Of a DNA stretch of 64,000 nt, positions 1-12,889 are shown one piece after another. The number at the start of each line of letters is the position of its first letter. The stretch's first letter is position 1. The translations under genes and the position numbers were made by a program. The stretch spans positions 1,007,081 to 1,071,080 of the forward strand of contig CABFPE010000217.1 in NCBI GenBank assembly GCA_900660155.1. The letters run 5' to 3'. The stretch is from Hofstenia miamia (Eukaryota; Xenacoelomorpha; Acoela; Hofsteniidae). The notes under the pieces are model-generated. The model searched no databases, had not been told where the DNA came from, and worked only from the letters and a program-made list of their open reading frames with translations.

Positions 1-36
<36 letters not shown>

Positions 37-47
37 CATATATAATA
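1..47. repeat. (AT)n microsatellite
   Basis: Near-perfect TA dinucleotide run at the window edge. Similar tracts recur through the window. Confidence 0.95.
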
Positions 48-331
48 TCATCACTTTTACGATTAGACTTCAAAGTTGAAACAACTTGTAACCAATTGCA
101 ATTCATAAATGAATTTAAGCAGGTATTTTGGTCGTGAAACAAAATCTTTGGCCGCAGCGGGCCATGTCCATGGAGCAGAACACTAAAAGGGAGATCGGGC
201 ACTGTATTTTGATTGAAAATAGCCTAAAAATTAATAACGAAAACTAATTGGGACCACCTTTAAATATTTCATTAGCTACGTCACTAATTGCTCTCTATTC
301 AATGTTTACATTTATGAAAACAACATATTTT

Positions 332-1521
332 AGAATACAGCTCAGAAAATCGGGCACTAGTTACTTCAAAAATTTTGAGCTTACTTGTTCATCTTTGTGA
401 CTAGGGCTTCGGTCGAAACATTTCGGTTGAATTTCTACTAACACCAAACATGGACCATACATGAAGAACCTGAGACCATGGATGTTAAAATATTACTCAT
501 TATTTACCAATTTGCCCAAAATGGAAGTAATCCATTAGACTATACATGGGATCACGGGACTCGAATATTTAAGGGTAATAGCATGAGATAAGACTGGTGC
601 TAAATTCAATGGATAAATGCTAAGGCTGCCATCAATAAAATATTGGTGCTGCAGAACCCTATTCTTAGTCTGTATATAACTTTCTTTAAATATTTATGCC
701 CATTCTTTGCTATTGTTGGTCTGTAGATACCAAGTAAATTATATTTTTCGATAATTTAGTGAAGGTGCCATCGCATGTACTATTAGTAATAATTTATATT
801 CAACGTCATGAAACAAACAATCCAATAATCAGATTTATGAAATCCTACGAATTGAATTTGTCATTTTTTTGTATTTAAATTTTATGACAGTGTGCTCAGG
901 GAGTAGTGAGACTCAGAAACAAAAAAATTACAAGTCATGATCGCAATTTTTTTCGATGCATTGCAATTGTATTGTGGTGAAATTTTTCGTCAAAAAATAA
1001 ATTGTTATAGACTTATTGCAATATATTGTATTAGCAATATACAACTGCAAGTAATCAAGCAATTCTACAGTCTCCGCCTCTTGCACTCTATTGCATGTAT
1101 TATATCTTAGTACAAATTCCATGCATTCTAAATAAATGCATACCTACGTAAAAAAAATACGAATATATTAAATTATTCGAGGCTTAAAATTTTCTTGGCA
1201 ATAGTGGGAAGTAATTTCTCAGAATAATGAATTGATGTGTTAGCAATGTTGCTCTACCAATCCAAAAAACTTTCAAACGCTTGGGCCTAACTTAATCATT
1301 TCGAATGAGATTCTCCTTCCATTTAATGCAAAGAAGTTCATTTACTGAAAGTATGCATCAATCATCATAGATATATTTAATATATAATTTTAGGAAAAGC
1401 ACTTGCATTTCAGGACTTAGGATTTGATACACAAAAAAAATTACTTAGGAATGTCAAGGGGCTCGAAAAATCTGAAATGTAATAACTACTAGGTTTGAAA
1501 TATATATATATATATATATAT
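332..1521. repeat. 1,191-bp direct duplication, copy 1
   Basis: The sequence from 332 to the (AT)n tract at about 1498-1521 recurs base for base from 1523 onward, at a constant offset of 1,191. A single N at 1522 separates the copies. No gene is recognised in the unit; both copies carry the same 64-codon minus-strand open frame, which resembles no family I know. Bases 48-331 hold nothing recognisable. Confidence 0.95.
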
Positions 1522-1522
1522 N

Positions 1523-2688
1523 AGAATACAGCTCAGAAAATCGGGCACTAGTTACTTCAAAAATTTTGAGCTTACTTGTTCATCTTTGTGACTAGGGCTT
1601 CGGTCGAAACATTTCGGTTGAATTTCTACTAACACCAAACATGGACCATACATGAAGAACCTGAGACCATGGATGTTAAAATATTACTCATTATTTACCA
1701 ATTTGCCCAAAATGGAAGTAATCCATTAGACTATACATGGGATCACGGGACTCGAATATTTAAGGGTAATAGCATGAGATAAGACTGGTGCTAAATTCAA
1801 TGGATAAATGCTAAGGCTGCCATCAATAAAATATTGGTGCTGCAGAACCCTATTCTTAGTCTGTATATAACTTTCTTTAAATATTTATGCCCATTCTTTG
1901 CTATTGTTGGTCTGTAGATACCAAGTAAATTATATTTTTCGATAATTTAGTGAAGGTGCCATCGCATGTACTATTAGTAATAATTTATATTCAACGTCAT
2001 GAAACAAACAATCCAATAATCAGATTTATGAAATCCTACGAATTGAATTTGTCATTTTTTTGTATTTAAATTTTATGACAGTGTGCTCAGGGAGTAGTGA
2101 GACTCAGAAACAAAAAAATTACAAGTCATGATCGCAATTTTTTTCGATGCATTGCAATTGTATTGTGGTGAAATTTTTCGTCAAAAAATAAATTGTTATA
2201 GACTTATTGCAATATATTGTATTAGCAATATACAACTGCAAGTAATCAAGCAATTCTACAGTCTCCGCCTCTTGCACTCTATTGCATGTATTATATCTTA
2301 GTACAAATTCCATGCATTCTAAATAAATGCATACCTACGTAAAAAAAATACGAATATATTAAATTATTCGAGGCTTAAAATTTTCTTGGCAATAGTGGGA
2401 AGTAATTTCTCAGAATAATGAATTGATGTGTTAGCAATGTTGCTCTACCAATCCAAAAAACTTTCAAACGCTTGGGCCTAACTTAATCATTTCGAATGAG
2501 ATTCTCCTTCCATTTAATGCAAAGAAGTTCATTTACTGAAAGTATGCATCAATCATCATAGATATATTTAATATATAATTTTAGGAAAAGCACTTGCATT
2601 TCAGGACTTAGGATTTGATACACAAAAAAAATTACTTAGGAATGTCAAGGGGCTCGAAAAATCTGAAATGTAATAACTACTAGGTTTG

Positions 2689-2713
<25 letters not shown>
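1523..2713. repeat. 1,191-bp direct duplication, copy 2
   Basis: Second copy of the 332-1521 unit, ending in the (AT)n tract at about 2689-2728. The lack of divergence and the N exactly at the junction point to an unresolved contig overlap anchored in the AT microsatellite rather than an old duplication. Confidence 0.9.

Positions 2714-2728
<15 letters not shown>
2689..2728. repeat. (AT)n microsatellite
   Basis: About 40 bases of AT dinucleotide following the duplicated unit. Confidence 0.95.
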
Positions 2729-3313
2729 CAAAAACATTTCTAATGTAATATTTACTATATTTGCAATGCAACTGGCATTTTCAAAAAATAACTAAATTTT
2801 TTTTTCAGATATTTTAAACAATACTTGTATTCAATATCAAAATAATTTTGGTTTGACATTCAAAATAGATATTCGTAAATAACATCAAGATTTCTGAAAA
2901 AGTCGATGAAATTTATCGCATGCTATCTCCGGGAGAAAGCTGACTTTTTCAAAACTTTCGAAATTACGTAAATGAAAAAAAGTTTGCAAAATAATAACAT
3001 AACTACACGCATATATTCAGCAAAAACTATTTTGGCAGTCCATATATTATTAATAGTTCATCGTTGAACTGCCTTTGATTAAGATATTTAAAGTGGCAAA
3101 GAAATCTCAGATGAAGAATAACTAGAAAGCAATTAAATGTACTTCTAGACCAGATGTACTTTATTTTGAAGTCTGCAAAATTACTTTGGTTTCCATCATT
3201 GCATTTTGAAAAGATATTATATTTAAGTATTTATTTAACAATAATCATCATAATTTAAGTCATTTCTGGAAATATTTTCAATTTATTACATTACACTAAA
3301 ACAAGAATAATTG

Positions 3314-3317
<4 letters not shown>

Positions 3318-3359
<42 letters not shown>
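3318..3359. repeat. (AT)n microsatellite
   Basis: About 42 bases of pure AT dinucleotide. The bases between 2729 and 3317 show no gene or repeat that I recognise. Confidence 0.95.
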
Positions 3360-3362
<3 letters not shown>

Positions 3363-4879
3363 GAGCATAAAAATTCCAAACTTTTCAAAATTTTGGTGCT
3401 GGTTGGAACACACTATCCATCCTAAACCAATGCTTAACGAAAGAATCATCATAAATAGCATTCTAGTTGAAACAAAGATAATGATGAGCAATGTTTCGTT
3501 GCCCAGCGCACCCTTCATTTTCACAAAGAGAGAACCAGAGCTTGTTTGATACTTAAATTGATGCAACTTTTGAAGTTGTAAATTTGAGGTTACGAATTAT
3601 TGTTAAATTAACATTCAATGGGATTGGTGATAACGCGTTAGCACCTGTCCCATGCGCATATTTTCCAATCAGCCCCTAATTGTTAACCCTGTTTCTACTG
3701 GCGTCTCTGATGAAACAAACCATATTGCCTACATTTTTGAACAATTTCACATAGACCTCTTAAGTAATGTTTACAACGTCTGATATGGAAATATCTATAG
3801 GTTGGCGCACTCATGTAATAATGAAGTTTTTGCTAAGAATTATTCCTTTAGCTCAAGTATATAAAAATATTGTTTTATATTGAGAAATCCGATTCTTGTA
3901 GAAATTATTCAAATTCCTACCATACCTAATATTCAGAAAAGCTGTCGGTCTAATGCCCATGGAAACAACAACAACCCTCAAATATTTTCCTCCTGCAGAA
4001 AACCAGCGTGAGCCCGTTTAAAATCGTCGTGGGGAAATTCAGAGGGCAAACTCATGAGCTATAGAATCAAAATGAGAACTGAGGCAATGTAATTATATGT
4101 TGCACAACCTTAAATGTTATAGTTTGAAATAAGATGTGTAACTTACAGTATGACTACTAGGAGAACACACTGCAATTCTCAACTTTTATTACATCTGTCA
4201 AATGCGTATGTTTTCCAATCAGACCTGTGTGGGAACCTGCCCCCACTTTTCAACGACCAGAGAACATTTTGTCTTCAATCTCTATTGGCAACACATCAAT
4301 GCTTTGTATTCGTTTTAATCAAAAGGAACACCGTATTGAATTAATGTTTTGGAGTTTATCCTCTCTCTTTATAATCAATTTAAAATGTGTAACAGAGTGT
4401 AGACAGGATCAATTATTTTGGAAATCATTGACCTATGTAACAATTTGTGTTACCAGCGCCTTTAAACGAATCTTTTCTTTTGTAGTGGAACGTGGTTAAG
4501 ACATTAATTACAATTTTCATTTGATGTGAACTTATTAAATAAATATTTTAAATTTACAGTCATTCAGCGAGGCTTTGTCCCATGAATGCTTTTCCCATTG
4601 AGTAATCTATTCAGTGATCCTCAATAGAGGTATTAATATTTTGCTAATTCAATTTTCACGATGCACCCATTATTTTTCCATTTGGGCATATAGATAAGAA
4701 ATTCTTTCTGTTTTTGTTACATCGTTGATTTCTAAATTTTCGTGCATATTAGTTGTAGCAAAAATGTAAACTAGGCCCTAAGCGAAGCCTTAGCGCCGTG
4801 CCACATCCGACCATAAGACAATTTATGTTAATCTCAATTCAGCCCATTTTAGGCCATTTCTATTATTTGCTTCACCAAA
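3360..4879. other. unassigned AT-rich sequence
   Basis: Only short, low-complexity open frames occur. A motif of about 30 bases containing TTTTCCAATCAG occurs at about 3648-3680 and again, diverged, at about 4190-4222, suggesting an old duplication. No gene is supported. Confidence 0.5.
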
Positions 4880-5660
4880 GTTGGGTATGTTAGAAACTTA
4901 TATCGGGGTTACTCTACCAGTCAACGGACTGAAGAGTGGGTGGCAACAGATCTGCTCTGGCACTTCCCCTAGAAGTGTGCAGGCCGGCTTAATCATGCTT
5001 GCCCTCTGGCGACCCCTGGCACGCAGAGTGCTGATCTGTGTTGAGTCTGATCAGCAGAGAGTGAAGCCGAAGGCCGAGCTTCATGAGAGGGTTGCGCCTC
5101 TCTACAGCTTTCGCCAACCAAGGCTACTAACTGAGGTAACTCGTGAGCACCTGCGTCTGCCTGTTATGGAGATCCTGATTATTTAGGAGATATTTATACA
5201 CTTGAAGTGCAAAGCACCAAGTGACGTCCTAAAATCTCCGTAACTTAGAATGTCGGATCATAACTAAAACCCATGACAAAGCAAAGCTCCCTCATAGGTA
5301 AGGCTCAGCAAATGCTGGCCTAGGCCTATCTAGAGGCCAGAGACAGAGGAAAATCCTCTGTATAACTGCCCTCGTAGACGCACTCTACGGCTCTGGGCAT
5401 AGACGTCGCCGTCTGCTCCACAGAACAGACAGTCTCACATCATCGTCACCGCCCCCATATGTGCAAAGCACACATGGTTGCACCTTCTTATACCCTATTG
5501 TTTAACGTCCACTCTAGGTTCGGGACTCCGCAAAGCGACGCGCCCATCAAGTATTGGCTCAGAGTCTCCGCCTATCCAGGAACCACCGCGAGGAGGTTAC
5601 TCTCCAGGACGATTCGGGCATAGCCCTTGGGTTCCCAGAAACTCATATAAAGATCTTTAC
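4880..5660. other. GC-richer island of unknown nature
   Basis: Clearly richer in G+C and CpG than its surroundings, with several short inverted repeats, for example CCATATGTG and CACACATGG around 5454-5477. It contains a 101-codon plus-strand frame (4881-5186) that resembles no family I recognise. It could be the end or control region of a mobile element, a structural RNA-like repeat, or an old coding remnant. Confidence 0.4.
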
Positions 5661-6520
5661 ACTAATACTGAAAAACTTAAAATGCAAATTTTATTTTCAA
5701 CACATTTTTATAAAGTATAATATATTCACTACGCTGTTGCGTAATAGTAAGTTTCAAAATTTCTGCTCATTTTTTTCAAATACTTCTACCCAGACCCGCC
5801 CCAGCAGTTCTGTTCGGTCACGTTCATTTCTGATGCAAACCCATTCCAAAATCAACGATCTCAAATGGAACCACATTAAATGTTTGCGGGACAAAAATTT
5901 AGTCCCGCGAAGTTAGAATCCCAAAGGAATGTGTGGGAAAGTCAGAACCACAAATCAGAAGTTGAAACACTGCGGGACTGTATATTGGTGGTCCAATATA
6001 GGCCTGGAAACGGTTCAAACTTCTTAGGATCCGATTTGAGTTATATGTAGACCCGATCCGTCTTCCTAAATTTGACCCGGCTGCTCCAAAAATTCAAAAA
6101 TATATGAGTTTTCACACATAACTAGCTAGCCAGTAGTAGGAAAAACAAGTGCTTTGACATTAATTAGTTGTCATGCAACAAACAATCGTGTATAACATAC
6201 CGTTCAATTATTCAATGTAGCGTTAAAACCAAGGCGATACCAAATACTGGCCTAGCAGTCGAATATTACCAATAATTTAATAGAGCAAGATTTTTCTTAT
6301 ACAATAAGCAAAATTTATTGCATATTTACTGTTTTTTGGTAAAATGTTCAAATTATTGAAATCTTTAAATTTTCGCCTAGGATGCTTTATATNAGGTAAG
6401 ACCTCTAGTTGTATATGTAAGTTATGTCGAAGAATAAATCTTGTTACACTTAGGGGAGAATTTTATTAAAAGCCTTGTTATTAATATCATAAAAAAGATA
6501 ATGCTTTGCATTCGTATTTC
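5661..6520. other. unassigned sequence with single N
   Basis: AT-rich sequence without a supported gene. A single N at 6393 probably marks a contig join; no flanking duplication is evident there. Confidence 0.5.
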
Positions 6521-6542
6521 ATATATATATTATATATATATC

Positions 6543-6578
<36 letters not shown>
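6521..6578. repeat. (AT)n microsatellite
   Basis: About 58 bases of slightly imperfect TA repeat. Confidence 0.9.
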
Positions 6579-6579
<1 letters not shown>

Positions 6580-7364
6580 CGTATCTATGAATTTCTTATG
6601 TATTATAAGGAATTCATAGATAAATTGTTTAAATTTGCTAATTGTTTCTATTTATGCTGTAACCCGAGCATAGCCACTTGTTCTAAAAAATTTTCATTTT
6701 GCTCAATCTGCAAAATTGCATTTGCCACTGAAATTACTTTAATGATGCTAAATCTTTTTGACCGTGTTCGCATTGATGGCCAAATTATATCCAATAATTT
6801 TTTCGACTATGCTTGCACCAATTGTTATCAGCGATTTATAATATTCCTAATAAATCGATAAATGTTTTGCATTGAAAAGTAATGATATTTACTACAGAGA
6901 TAGGAATGACTTTATTGCAACTTATAGTGGTTTTTTATTTTGTGCAATCTTAGGAATTATTTGAAAATGCTATTTGATCGCAAAGCACCATGCAAAACTA
7001 CAAAATTCTTACAATGTAGTATTCATAATTTATAGTACTTTCAATTTGGAATCATAGTGCAATAACTGTTAATTCATAAACGAAGATGCATATGAGGTTC
7101 TTAATGAATGATTTAAGTATAATTCCAATTTTGGACTTAGAACAGAGATGTCAAGGTTGCTATGGCGCCAGACTATTATGATAGATGGTCATAATGGGGT
7201 TATCGGGAAACATCTCAAGCTATTATTAGTGGAAAAATCACGATCCATATATGTATTCTTCAACATACAGAATGTATATTGGGTTTCAAGGAAATTACTA
7301 AGCTTAACTTTAATAACCTACTGCATACCTAGAAATTCAATATGTTATTTAAATATTTTTTTAG

Positions 7365-7459
7365 TTCATGCTGTTGAATCAGAGATGGACATGGGCCGTG
7401 CTAGGCCGAAAATTAACTATACATATCGTAGAAACCCAAATGCAGAGAATGTCATATAA
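7365..7459 (+). other. possible terminal coding exon, unidentified
   Basis: A T-rich tract ending TTTTTTTAG (acceptor at 7363-7364) is followed by 31 codons to a TAA stop. The peptide is hydrophilic and of higher complexity than its surroundings (it includes MGRARPKINYTYRR). The acceptor resembles that of the headcase 63-base intron. No partner exon was found and the family is not recognised, so this may be chance. The rest of 6579-7364 shows nothing firm. Confidence 0.2.
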
Positions 7460-10400
7460 TTTATGGGTTGAAAAATAAGTTACATTAAACCCTATTTTGC
7501 CAGGGCTTTTTCATAGAAGGTATTCCTGGGAGGGTCCATTTGCCCCCTAAGGTCTCGGAAGCGGTACATCCGATCAAATTTGGCGAGCAGATACTTTGAT
7601 ATGCCATAAATATTTTGGTGCTTACCATTTTTCGATGCAACAATATGCAAATTATGCATATACTAATTAGGTTACGCATCAAATTTTCTAACTTTCTCAT
7701 TATTGACACAAAATGTTAGAAATATTACTAAATAGAAATCAAGAGAAAGGCCTATAATGCAAATAAAACATAGAAAACATTCAATTATAATTTTGCATTG
7801 AAAATTATGCATTGGTTTCAATTTATAGCTTTTCCATACAAAATTGTTATTTACGAAATTCTCAAGGAATGTCAGATTTCATGGACTTTTTTTTAAAATC
7901 GTTATAACTTTGTAACCCTTGACCGTATCTGCATAATTTTTGCGTCAAGTATTGCAGAAAAAGTTACAAAAAAAGTCATGAAGGATAATTTATTTTAAAA
8001 AACGGAGTTATATCTACAAATATTGAAGAAGGTCAAATCATCCCAGGTTAAATTTTTTACATTAGTATAACATAGTCTTCCAAAATTAGGTTTAAGTTTT
8101 CATTGCAAGTTTCTATACTAAATTTTTTAATGAGAATAATAAAATGGGCCGAACTGTCATGTAATTATGCGCCCGGTTTGAGCTAAGCTTTTCAACCCAT
8201 GTCCACTTCTCCATTGAATCAAAGTGACTTTCTACATGTATAAATGCTATTTGCGATTTGGATATACTTAGCAAAATATTAACAATCACTTTATTAAATT
8301 GTTGCACTATATGTATCATGGGTAAGTTTTGCCATACATTCACCATATTTTTGAATAGCCGTCATTATGGATGTAACATATGAGTGAAATTTAAAGTATG
8401 ATCATCCTATAAGTGACGTCAATGATTCAGACAGAAAACAAATATGGAAATAATTTGAGTAATGGATATATTCAATTTTCTGTTCTCAATTCCTGTTTTA
8501 ACGGTTAAATTCGCATCTAGTTCATACAAATAAAAATCTTTGAAATGCAACACTTGACTTTGCTCACTAGCACACAGTTTGTTTACATTTCCAAGGACGT
8601 GAGAATAATTAAAGTAAGCCATTAAGGTCGCCCATCTTCATACATAAACGTGTTTGCGTAGTGGCTGTACATTCGTTTGAATTTAATATTTACTAATTGT
8701 AAAGTGTAAATATCGCAATGTTTGCTCTTCGGAGATGAAATGCTGCCGCTTTTGATTTCTCTCTTATTATTTTGACAAGGATAAAGATTATTTTACATTC
8801 CTTTGCCTAATGATATTAAATTCAAAAATCTCTAATTTTTTGAATCAATTTAGTTTTTCCACTACATAAACAAGCCAAATCCTCTCCAAATTTCCCCACA
8901 TATAAGGATGTGAACAGTGTATGCAGATATCACACTTAAAATATAGAAAGCTTCATAGATTGTTTTAAATAATTATACTGTGAGAATAGCTGAGATTCAA
9001 TTTTTGAAATTTGAATAAATTGGCATCTACAATTTGAAATCCTCAAAGTGATCTGCATGGTTTCTTATAGTGTTACTGTAAAATAAATAGCAGTAAGAAT
9101 TTGGATAATGCACCTAAAAAAAGGGACTCGAATTTTATAGAATTTGCATTAATCAGCTAAAACTCAAGTAAGGCTTCCGAATATTTAAGAATCGCATGAA
9201 TGTATATTTAACAAAATATCAAGGCAAAGTTTACCTTGAGTGAACTATATTATCCTTGTCTAAAGCTTCACAAAGTCCACTGTGTTTTTATAATTTTCAA
9301 TCCTAACTAACCTATGAGAGTCTATGAGCGATTTTAGTGAAAATTGGAAAAAAAATTACAAGTATAGAGAGATTATGCAGTATACTCCAGCATTCTTAGT
9401 TGTTATGACAATTTCCTCCAACTCAGTTCTGCAATCACAATTTTCATTCTAAAGTTATTATATAGTTTTCTTTGTTATCTTAGGTATGTTGTGATTTTTC
9501 CGAGTACTTGCGTGGTAAATTTTGCAGAATCCGTTATTTCCGTAAATCTGTTCTTTATTAAAGACATGTCTTTAGACTATGTTGCTCTTTTTCGAAATGA
9601 CACTCTATATTTCTCTACTTCCTTGTTCAACACACTTATTCTTTCCATATGATGGGTTGCTTCTTAGCAATAATTTTTCAAATTACCTGCAATGTTTTCA
9701 TTCGAATGAGTGCAAAAGAGATATCTCCCGACATATTCTTCACATGCTGTGGGCTTGGTGTTCGAAGTTCTGTTATTGAATTGGATATCTCTTCCTAAAC
9801 GCGAACAATTTCATTTTTCTAAGGTTTCTCTTTGCGATTTGTGATCTTATAGTCAAATTTTTGAAAATTTTTTAGACTTTTGATCATTAGAATTAGTGAT
9901 CACATAGATCAAAATTTTCATCTATGTTGTGAACCATTGGTTTTTATTAATTATTGCTAATTTTGACTTTAAGTCAGGAACCCAGTTTTCATATTTCGAC
10001 CAGGCCTATTCAAGGATATCTCTATTTTCAAATTTAGGTTATATTCATGATAATTTTGTGAATTTCTGCCTCACCCCAAAAGTGCACAATTTACCTATTT
10101 ATTTTTAGAACAGCACAGGGCGAAATTCATTTGTTACACAGTTCGGAATAACTATGATATTTTCAAATTTTCAGATCAATATGGAAATGTACGGATTGTT
10201 TTTGCATATTAAATGGCATGCTAAGACAATTGAACTTGATATATACATGTATATAGAAATATATACTGCCGCTAAAAATACTTTGTTTAGTATTAGCTGA
10301 TAAATTATTGCTTTGAAAATGTAGGTCCAATTGCGTTACTCTTGCGCTTGACCTGAGGCAGGCTGCTACTGCCTTGACCGTCAAATAGGCAGATGATAAG

Positions 10401-12846
10401 GAAATAAACGACACTGTCTATTTTTTCTTAATTTGACGTATTGAATTTAAAGATCCTTCCACACAGAAAGCCTGCAAGAGCTCATAGTAAATCGCATTTT
10501 CACTGTTGCTATGACCATACAGCAAAAAAACATATAATATTTTTTAAAACCTAGCCATGTTCTGTATACTTTCAAACGTACTATTTGTTTAATTCGTTTT
10601 TAAAAGTTTAAATGAAAATTTATTAAAGCTTTAATTTTCAATAAAATTGCTTTTGATTGTTTACCATATGATGTTTGTGATACCGACAGCTTTTAAGTCA
10701 AACAACTAAACTAGTAATTTCAGCAACATGTTACTAATTGCAAAATCACTTTGTATAAGATGTAATGTGTTCATACTTTGATAGGAAAACAAAATTTAGA
10801 AGAAATAAACCACATGTCGAAGTTAATTAGAAAAATTGGACTGTCCTAGTTTATTTTAATATACTGTACTAAAAAGCATGCAAATCAATAGGCTGCTTTC
10901 ATCGACCCATATTTACACATAAAATACCTTAATGATATTATTGGAAAAATAGAAACTTGCTCAAAGGGGTTGAATAAAATTTCGCTTTACCTTAGCATGG
11001 ATAACAACCATATGCCTGGATGCGACATAATTTTTTTCTTGTCAATAATTTACATGCCATTTATTTGTTTTGTTGTACGCTAGTAAATAATTATGAAATG
11101 CATGGAAAAACAACATATATTTCAATTTGTGTTCTACAATTAGTCATCAACTATGTTAAACAGCCACATCATGGCGTGTTTCATCCAGGCAAATCGTAGA
11201 CATCCATAAGCATAGTGTACATGCTTAATAGGTTTCTAGGGTACCACGTATTTCCATCAGTCTGAACCTGGGAAAAGTTCATTTTAGTGAGACTGGGACT
11301 AACATAGTGCTAAGATCATAAAGAGAAAAATTGAAACTAAGATGTTCTAAAGGTTATTAAAACTTTTATTAGTTTTGGGCAAATGAAGGATAATATTACC
11401 AGATTATTAAATGGGACTGGCAATGGATAGTATTGGGACCAAATATAAAATGTCTAATTGATTTCTTATTGGACATGAAGCGTCTAATAGCAAATACAAT
11501 TCTCCTTCCGTGGAATGTGAAGGAACAATTCGTAATGAAAATGGTTGCCCTTTAAAACTGATGAGAAACTCTTGCCGCAAAAATCAATGATCAGAGGTTC
11601 TACTTACATACCCATTTGTGAATATGTAAAAAAAACTAGCTGCACAACTTAGCATTCACTAGACATTACAATGTAAAACGGCCCGCAAAACCCACATGAA
11701 TAGAAATCGCACCCATTCTGTTGGGAAAGAGTTATCGCTCTATCTGACCAGTTTGAAAACAGTTGGAATGCATATTCATTAGTTTGCATTCATATTATAC
11801 TTTGCAGCCAAGTTGTGAATCATAACAGGTGAATAGGAACGCAATGGGACAACCAGTTGACACATAAAACAATAGGATGGGATGATAGAAATTGCTCTTT
11901 GGATGATATATAGATGGGACAGAAAAATTTCTTCCCATGAGATGTCTGACAATCCTCAAATTTCTGAATTTGGGAATCACATGTATTAAGATGCTTGTCT
12001 AAGCTTTATTCTAGCATTGAATCGCGTTGATTAATCAATGTGCAATGACTATGAAATCTCATAGGGGGTGTTGCTTAAGTTATGAATTCGTGAATTTGTT
12101 TCACTTCGAGGTATTATACTATTTTCAATTAGAATTCGGTATGTAATTTAGATTTTTTCTAAGATACTGATAATTGTGTGCAAATTTTTTTGCTAGTTAG
12201 CACTGATAAAATCATATAGATATATGCTATTAACAATTCGAAATTATTATGTGTTGAAATAATATATTGATGGACGAAAACTCATTTGTTGACTAAATCA
12301 ATTAGCAAGCAAATAAATACACGTAGGTAATATTCCTACATGAGTCGAAATATCTTAAGATTTGATACACAAATTCATGTCAATTTCTTTACGAAAAGTC
12401 GAAAAAAAGTTTCTAGTAAACTGCTTAAATTGTACGCTAAGTTCAATCAAAATACTGCATATGAGCAGATTTACGGTTATCCTTAGAAATAAGTTTACCT
12501 TTCAAGAAGTTTTATTATTTAAATTGTCAAGTAAAATAATGTATATATTGAAAAATGTCAAACCTTTTAGTTTAAGTGTAGGAAACAGGGGAGATAGAGA
12601 AAAAAAGGAAAGATAAAGTCTAGCTATAATTTCTATCATGAAACCTCAATTCAAATCAATCAAATTACGAAATTTTCAGAAATTGCTAATAGGTTTAATT
12701 AAGAAACTGAAGAATTTGATTTAACCAAACAAATTGTATGGAAATGCAGGTTGATTATAAAAAACTCTTGTACTAATGATTTTACCATTGTGATAGAAAT
12801 TAAATAACGTGCATACAGTTTGTACGTATAAACAATCTTGAACACA
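7460..12846. other. unassigned AT-rich intergenic or intronic sequence
   Basis: About 5.4 kb without recognisable coding exons, RNA genes or clear repeats on either strand; only short, low-complexity open frames occur. It could be intron or upstream sequence of the channel gene whose 3' exons start at 18144, but I could not find extracellular-domain exons here. Confidence 0.5.
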
Positions 12847-12889
12847 TAATTATTATTATTATTATTATTATGAATATTATTATTATTTC
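12847..12889. repeat. (TAA)n microsatellite at LINE 3' end
   Basis: Imperfect ATT/TAA trinucleotide run. It immediately follows the 3' end of the minus-strand LINE and matches the (TAA)n at that element's other end. Confidence 0.9.

Noticed and set aside
928-1122. 64-codon frame present twice, suggesting a conserved small gene
   Set aside because: The second copy is the assembly duplication, so identity gives no evidence of conservation.
3640-4222. Repeated TTTTCCAATCAG motif as a regulatory pair
   Set aside because: Similarity is limited to about 30 bases and there is no gene nearby to regulate.
6598-6861. Cys-rich 87-codon frame resembling a small secreted peptide
   Set aside because: The cysteine pattern matches no family I know, composition is AT-driven, and no splice or promoter context was seen.
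7081-7180. ILDLEQRC as a possible Cys-loop exon of the receptor
   Set aside because: The second cysteine at the required spacing is missing and there is no FPxD context or splice frame.
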